Positions 8,696 through 11,675 of a DNA stretch of 11,675 bases are shown here, in pieces. The DNA lies in NCBI GenBank assembly GCA_014621425.1, contig JAANBB010000762.1, forward strand, positions 1 to 11,675, in the 5' to 3' direction. Each line of letters opens with the position of its first letter. The stretch's first letter is position 1. The notes below the pieces were generated by a model, which searched no databases, was not told the origin of the DNA, and saw only the letters and a list, made by a program, of their open reading frames with translations. This stretch comes from Cylindrodendrum hubeiense (lineage: Eukaryota; Ascomycota; Sordariomycetes; Hypocreales; Nectriaceae). The position numbers and the translations under genes were made by a program.

Positions 8696-9080
8696 GTAAG
8701 GTAAGGTGGAAGGCACTCTGAACCGGGTCGCTCCTGCTTGTCCACCCATGCGATATTTTACTTATTATCCTCGACCTCGCCCTCCACAGAACTTTGTGTT
8801 TCCTCTCCGTCTACCTCTCCTCCTCTCCTACCTTCTTCCTACTTTACCTCCCCCTTCTTCCCATTCAGGTCCGATCTGCATGCTTTATTGCTTGCAGTCT
8901 CCTGTTCAATTGGATTAGATTCCAGCTTCACCTCTTGAGTGGACTCGACTCGCCTCGATCCCTCCCCAGTGCCGACTTCGCGCTCTGTCCTCCTCCCCTC
9001 CAAACCGGTCGCAACTCGACAATCGCCCTCGTGCGACACTACACAACCACTAACTCTACACCCACTTGCCTTGCGACAAG
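8696..9080 (+). promoter_or_regulatory. Probable core promoter and 5' leader of the permease gene
   Basis: The 385 bases before the permease ATG change to strongly pyrimidine-rich sequence from about 8777 to 8866, typical of fungal promoter and transcription-start regions. No clear TATA box is seen. The last 162 bases (8919-9080) hold no ATG. Splice-like signals exist: tandem GTAAG donors at 8696 and 8701, and acceptors at 8868 (long pyrimidine tract then ATTCAG) and 8897 (TTGCAG). A 5'-untranslated intron of roughly 170-200 bases is therefore possible. The transcription start cannot be read from the sequence. Confidence 0.4.
8748..8918 (+). other. Candidate upstream ORF in the permease leader (56 codons, or 12 from an internal ATG)
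   Basis: An ATG at 8748 opens a frame ending at TAG 8916-8918, encoding a 56-residue Pro/Leu-rich peptide. An in-frame ATG at 8880 would give 12 residues (MLYCLQSPVQLD). Both end 162 bases before the permease ATG and do not overlap it. Whether either is on the mRNA depends on the transcription start and on a possible leader intron that could remove one or both ATGs. uORFs are a known way to limit translation of fungal nutrient genes, but nothing here proves use. Confidence 0.25.
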
Positions 9081-10923
9081 ATGGCGTCCGACGAGGAAAA
9101 GTCGCCCAAGTTCGATGCCGCCCCTGGCAGCCCCGACCTCCTGGCTGGCGGTGTCCGCGAGAACACTGATGGCCTCCATCGCCTCCTCAACAACAGACAG
9201 ATCCAGCTGATCGCCGTCGGCGGTTCCATTGGTACCGCGCTCTTCGTGAGCATCGGTGGCGGTCTCGCCAAGGGCGGTCCCGGCAGCTTGTTTCTGGCTT
9301 ACACCATGTACTCTCTGGTCCTCGCCCTTGTCAACAACAGTATCGCTGAGATGAGCACCTTCATGCCTGTCTCTGGTGGATTCATCCGTCTCGCCGGCCA
9401 CTGGGTCGACGAGGCGCTTGGGTTCGCTGCTGGCTGGAACTTCTTCTTCTACGAGGCCATCCTGATCCCCTTTGAGATCACGGCTCTAAACCTGGTGCTC
9501 TCCTTCTGGGACGAAAAGATCACCAACCCTGGCCCCACGGCTGGCATTTGTGCCGGTGTGATTATTTGTTACGCGTAAGAACCCTGACTCTCAGGAAGCA
9601 TCCTGCCTTTTCTTTGTCCTCGACGTGCCGTTGCTGTGCTCTCCGCGACTTTCTCCTGGCCGTCGTCTCTCTGGGATTGCTCCTCCCCCTCCCCTGTGAA
9701 AGACAAGACCGCACGCTAAACTCTGTCCGTGTGAATGTAGTGCTCTTAATATTTTGGCCGTCCGCGGCTACGGCGAGGCCGAGTTCTGGCTCTCCGGCGG
9801 CAAGGTCATTCTGATCCTGATCCTCTTTTGCTTCACCTTCATCACCATGGTCGGTGGCAACCCCGACAAGGACGCATACGGCTTCCGCTACTGGTCCAAC
9901 CCCGGTTCATTTGCCGAGTGGAACCACGTGGGAGATCTCGGTCGCTTCGAGGGCTTCCTCGCTGCCCTCTGGAGCGCCGGCTTCACCGTCGTTGGCCCCG
10001 AATATATCTCGATGGTGGCTGCCGAGGCCCAGCGCCCTAGCATCTACATCAAGGCTGCTTTCAAGACCGTCTACTACCGCTTCTGCTTCTTCTTCATCGT
10101 CGGCTCTCTTGCCGTGGGCATCGTCGTTCCCTGGAACGATGCGGCTCTCTCTGCTGTCTACCGTGAGGGCACAGAAAGTGGTGGCACCGCAGCTGCATCA
10201 CCCTATGTCATCGCTATGAGGAACATGGGCATCAAGGTCCTCCCCCACATTGTCAACGCCCTGATGCTCACCTCTATCTTCTCTGCCGGCAACACTTACA
10301 CTTACTGTGCTACTCGCTCCCTGTACTCGCTGGCTCTCGAGGGCCGTGCTCCCGCCTTCCTGCGAAAGTGCACTGCCAAGGGTGTGCCCATCTACTGCTT
10401 CTGCGTCGTCATGCTGTTTCCCTTCCTGTCCTTCCTGCAGCTCAGTGACAGCTCCGCCAAGGTGCTTACCTGGCTCATCAACATCATGACGGCCGGCGGT
10501 CTGATCAACTACCTGATCATGTCCATCACCTTCCTCCAGTACTACAAGGCCTGCCAGGCTCAGGGCTTCGACCGCAAGGCCCTGCCATACTATGGTTACT
10601 TCCAACCCTACGGCACTTACATTGCGCTCGTCTTCCAGTCCATCATGGTCATCTTCTACGGTTACGCCTCCTTCACCCCCTGGAAAGTTGACAACTTCTT
10701 CACCAACTACACCATGCAGATTGTGGCCCCCTGCCTCTTCGTCGGCTGGAAGCTTCTCAAGGGCACCACTTGGAAGAAGCCCCTTGAGGTCGACCTGGTT
10801 TGGGATCGCCCTGTCATTGATGCCTACGAAGCCACCTTCACCGAGCCTGCTGTAGGCTTCTGGACTGAAATGGGCCAGATGGTCGGACTCCGGCGCAACA
10901 AGACGGCGACTGATAGCGCATAA
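9081..10923 (+). CDS. dip5: Amino acid permease, Dip5/AgtA-like (dicarboxylic amino acid transporter), two exons
   Basis: Coding exons are 9081-9574 and 9741-10923, giving 558 residues. The ATG at 9081 has A at -3 and begins MASDEEKSPK. It is a plasma-membrane proton-symport permease of the APC superfamily, fungal YAT branch. A hydrophilic N-terminus (1-38) is followed by about twelve membrane segments. The first carries GSIGTALFVSIG (48-59), the unwound substrate-binding helix motif. Other family hallmarks are MPVSGGFIRLAG (95-106), GWNFFFYEAILIPFEI (118-133), GYGEAEFWLSGGKVI (174-188), GGNPDKDAYGFRYW (from 203), VGPEYISMVAAEA, SAGNTYTYCATRSLY and EGRAPAFLRK. The pattern is closest, from memory, to yeast Dip5 and Aspergillus AgtA, which import glutamate and aspartate; substrate is inferred, and a related YAT specificity is possible. 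The N-terminal lysines (K7, K10) resemble sites where such permeases are ubiquitinated for endocytosis. The reading frame is intact, with no truncation. Confidence 0.93.
9575..9740 (+). other. Spliceosomal intron in the permease gene (166 bp)
   Basis: The donor is GTAAGA at 9575-9580 and the acceptor TAG ends at 9740. A branch-point-like GCTAAAC lies at 9715-9721, about 20 bases before the acceptor. Splicing joins GC of one codon to T of the next (Ala165) and gives IICYA-ALNILAVRGYGEAEFW, which restores the family's fourth-helix sequence exactly in frame. Retention would stop translation at once: the TAA at 9576-9578 lies within the donor, leaving a 165-residue fragment. The intron is longer than the usual 50-100 bases of filamentous fungi. 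Confidence 0.92.
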
Positions 10924-11030
10924 AGGAAGAGTTGGCATGTTTAATTAAACTAGTTTATTGTTTGGCTTAAGAGAAATGTTCGATATACCCAACTATTATC
11001 ATGACAAATATGTATTGTTGCAATGTCGAG
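10924..11030 (+). terminator. Permease 3' untranslated region with overlapping AT-rich palindromes
   Basis: After the TAA stop the sequence becomes AT-rich, as expected for a fungal 3' UTR and poly(A) region. Two overlapping perfect 12-bp palindromes, GTTTAATTAAAC (10939-10950) and TAAACTAGTTTA (10946-10957), lie 16-34 bases past the stop. A TATGTATTG segment near 11008 resembles UGUA-type 3'-processing elements. The exact cleavage site cannot be placed. Confidence 0.4.
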
Positions 11031-11400
11031 GAAGATAGGTTGATGAGATACCCGCTATACGAACACGATAATTCTCGATTTGCTCATGCTCATGCTCATG
11101 CACATACCCTATCCGTTCTAGTGCTCTCAACGTGAAGCTGACCTTCGTAACGTAACGAATGAAGTCGGTGGTCGTTGTAATCTGTACGATAGCAAGGAAT
11201 GATACCTACCCATGTGGCGGCGTCATCAATAGCTCGTGGCCATTGGCGATAGACCGACCCATGCCATCCTCGAGGCACTACGGCTTCGCCGATGCAAGGT
11301 GATAGTGTACCCCGGACTGATAAGAGCTCACACGACCCGACTCCGGGGGAGCTGTGCTCACATCCGCATTGGGGTCTCTCATCAGAATACTCCATGCAGA
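11031..11400. other. Intergenic, no supported gene
   Basis: No gene is supported. The minus-strand frame 11096-11395 and the plus-strand frame 11236-11436 are short and lack recognisable motifs. Tandem CGTAA units occur at 11146-11157. No tRNA or other structured RNA was recognised. Confidence 0.5.
11081..11100. repeat. TGCTCA hexamer tandem repeat, three copies
   Basis: TGCTCA is repeated three times (11081-11098) and followed by the related TGCACA. It is a short microsatellite downstream of the permease gene with no evident coding or regulatory role. Confidence 0.75.
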
Positions 11401-11675
11401 CTAGCCCAATCGCCCGGACGCCTCCTGATCTCCTGACGGTAAACCTTACGCTTGACTAGCCAATCCGTTATCTCGCCCTGCGCCTGATTCCCTACCCCAA
11501 GCCCACATTCCGCGCGGGGTTGAGTATGATCGCCACGCCAGGGCAAGCCTTGGTGTCAGCCTCCGCCGCGCAACCGGGATCGGGCCCACCCGGCTGCTAT
11601 GCCGATCACGTGAGCGCTGAATTCCCGTAATCACCGGGCGTAATTGCAAGGTGAGCCCGGGCGGTGGATATGCAG
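11401..11675 (+). promoter_or_regulatory. Possible promoter region for a gene beyond the right edge
   Basis: Two CCAAT pentamers lie at 11406-11410 and 11460-11464; the second is in the favourable context AGCCAATCC for the fungal CCAAT-binding complex. An 8-bp palindrome TCACGTGA at 11606-11613 contains the CACGTG E-box and, with its flank, fits the RTCACRTG consensus of Cbf1-type bHLH factors. No start of a gene is seen before the edge. The elements are short and could occur by chance; orientation is a guess. Confidence 0.25.

Noticed and set aside
2772..9080. tRNA, 5S rRNA, transposon ends or telomeric repeats in the gap
   Set aside because: I looked by eye for a GGTTCRANTCC-type B box, 5S rRNA-like sequence, terminal inverted or long terminal repeats and TTAGGG arrays and found none convincing.
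9548..9814. Plus-strand ORF spanning the permease intron
   Set aside because: It is out of frame with both exons and reads through the intron; correct splicing explains the region fully.
10198..10938. 246-codon frame on the minus strand opposite the permease
   Set aside because: It lies antisense to exon 2 of a clear permease; long antisense frames are expected from GC-rich codon bias, and its translation has no domain.

Overview
The window looks like nuclear DNA of a filamentous ascomycete (Pezizomycotina, probably Sordariomycetes). Three things support this: a coding intron with a fungal GTAAGA donor, near-consensus branch point and TAG acceptor; GC-rich third codon positions in the two clear genes; and two protein families recognisable as their fungal versions. 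This placement is inference from family recognition and gene structure, because no database search was possible. Nothing suggests bacteria, a virus, an rRNA locus, a tRNA or a CRISPR array.

Layout. (1) Positions 1-2771, minus strand: one long uninterrupted frame for a TPR protein of the Emw1/TTC27 family. Its C-terminal end lies beyond the left edge. Its start region carries a GC-rich Ala/Pro-coding stretch whose plus strand is G-quadruplex-like, and a GT/CA-rich tract lies just upstream. (2) Positions 2772-9080: about 6.3 kb without a convincing conserved gene. It holds one possible small orphan ORF on the minus strand (4576-4992), a second weaker ATG-initiated ORF (7123-7722), and a set of cryptic simple repeats at 7415-7910 and 8223-8281. 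(3) Positions 8696-9080: the probable promoter and leader of the next gene, pyrimidine-rich, with upstream ATGs and splice-like signals. (4) Positions 9081-10923, plus strand: a complete two-exon gene (intron 9575-9740) for a 558-residue amino acid permease of the yeast amino acid transporter family, closest by recall to dicarboxylic amino acid permeases of the Dip5/AgtA type. (5) Positions 10924-11675: its 3' region, then about 0.6 kb without a gene. CCAAT boxes and a TCACGTGA palindrome there could belong to a promoter for a gene beyond the right edge.

The two solid genes are divergently transcribed and far apart. One is a housekeeping-type essential protein linked in yeast to cell-wall integrity and the other is a plasma-membrane nutrient transporter. 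Nothing in the sequence ties them into one pathway. I found no clear new multi-gene system. The more interesting material is regulatory or structural: the leader and its uORFs, overlapping palindromes after the permease stop codon, a roughly 20-bp-spaced CATGG cluster, and the possible orphan gene.
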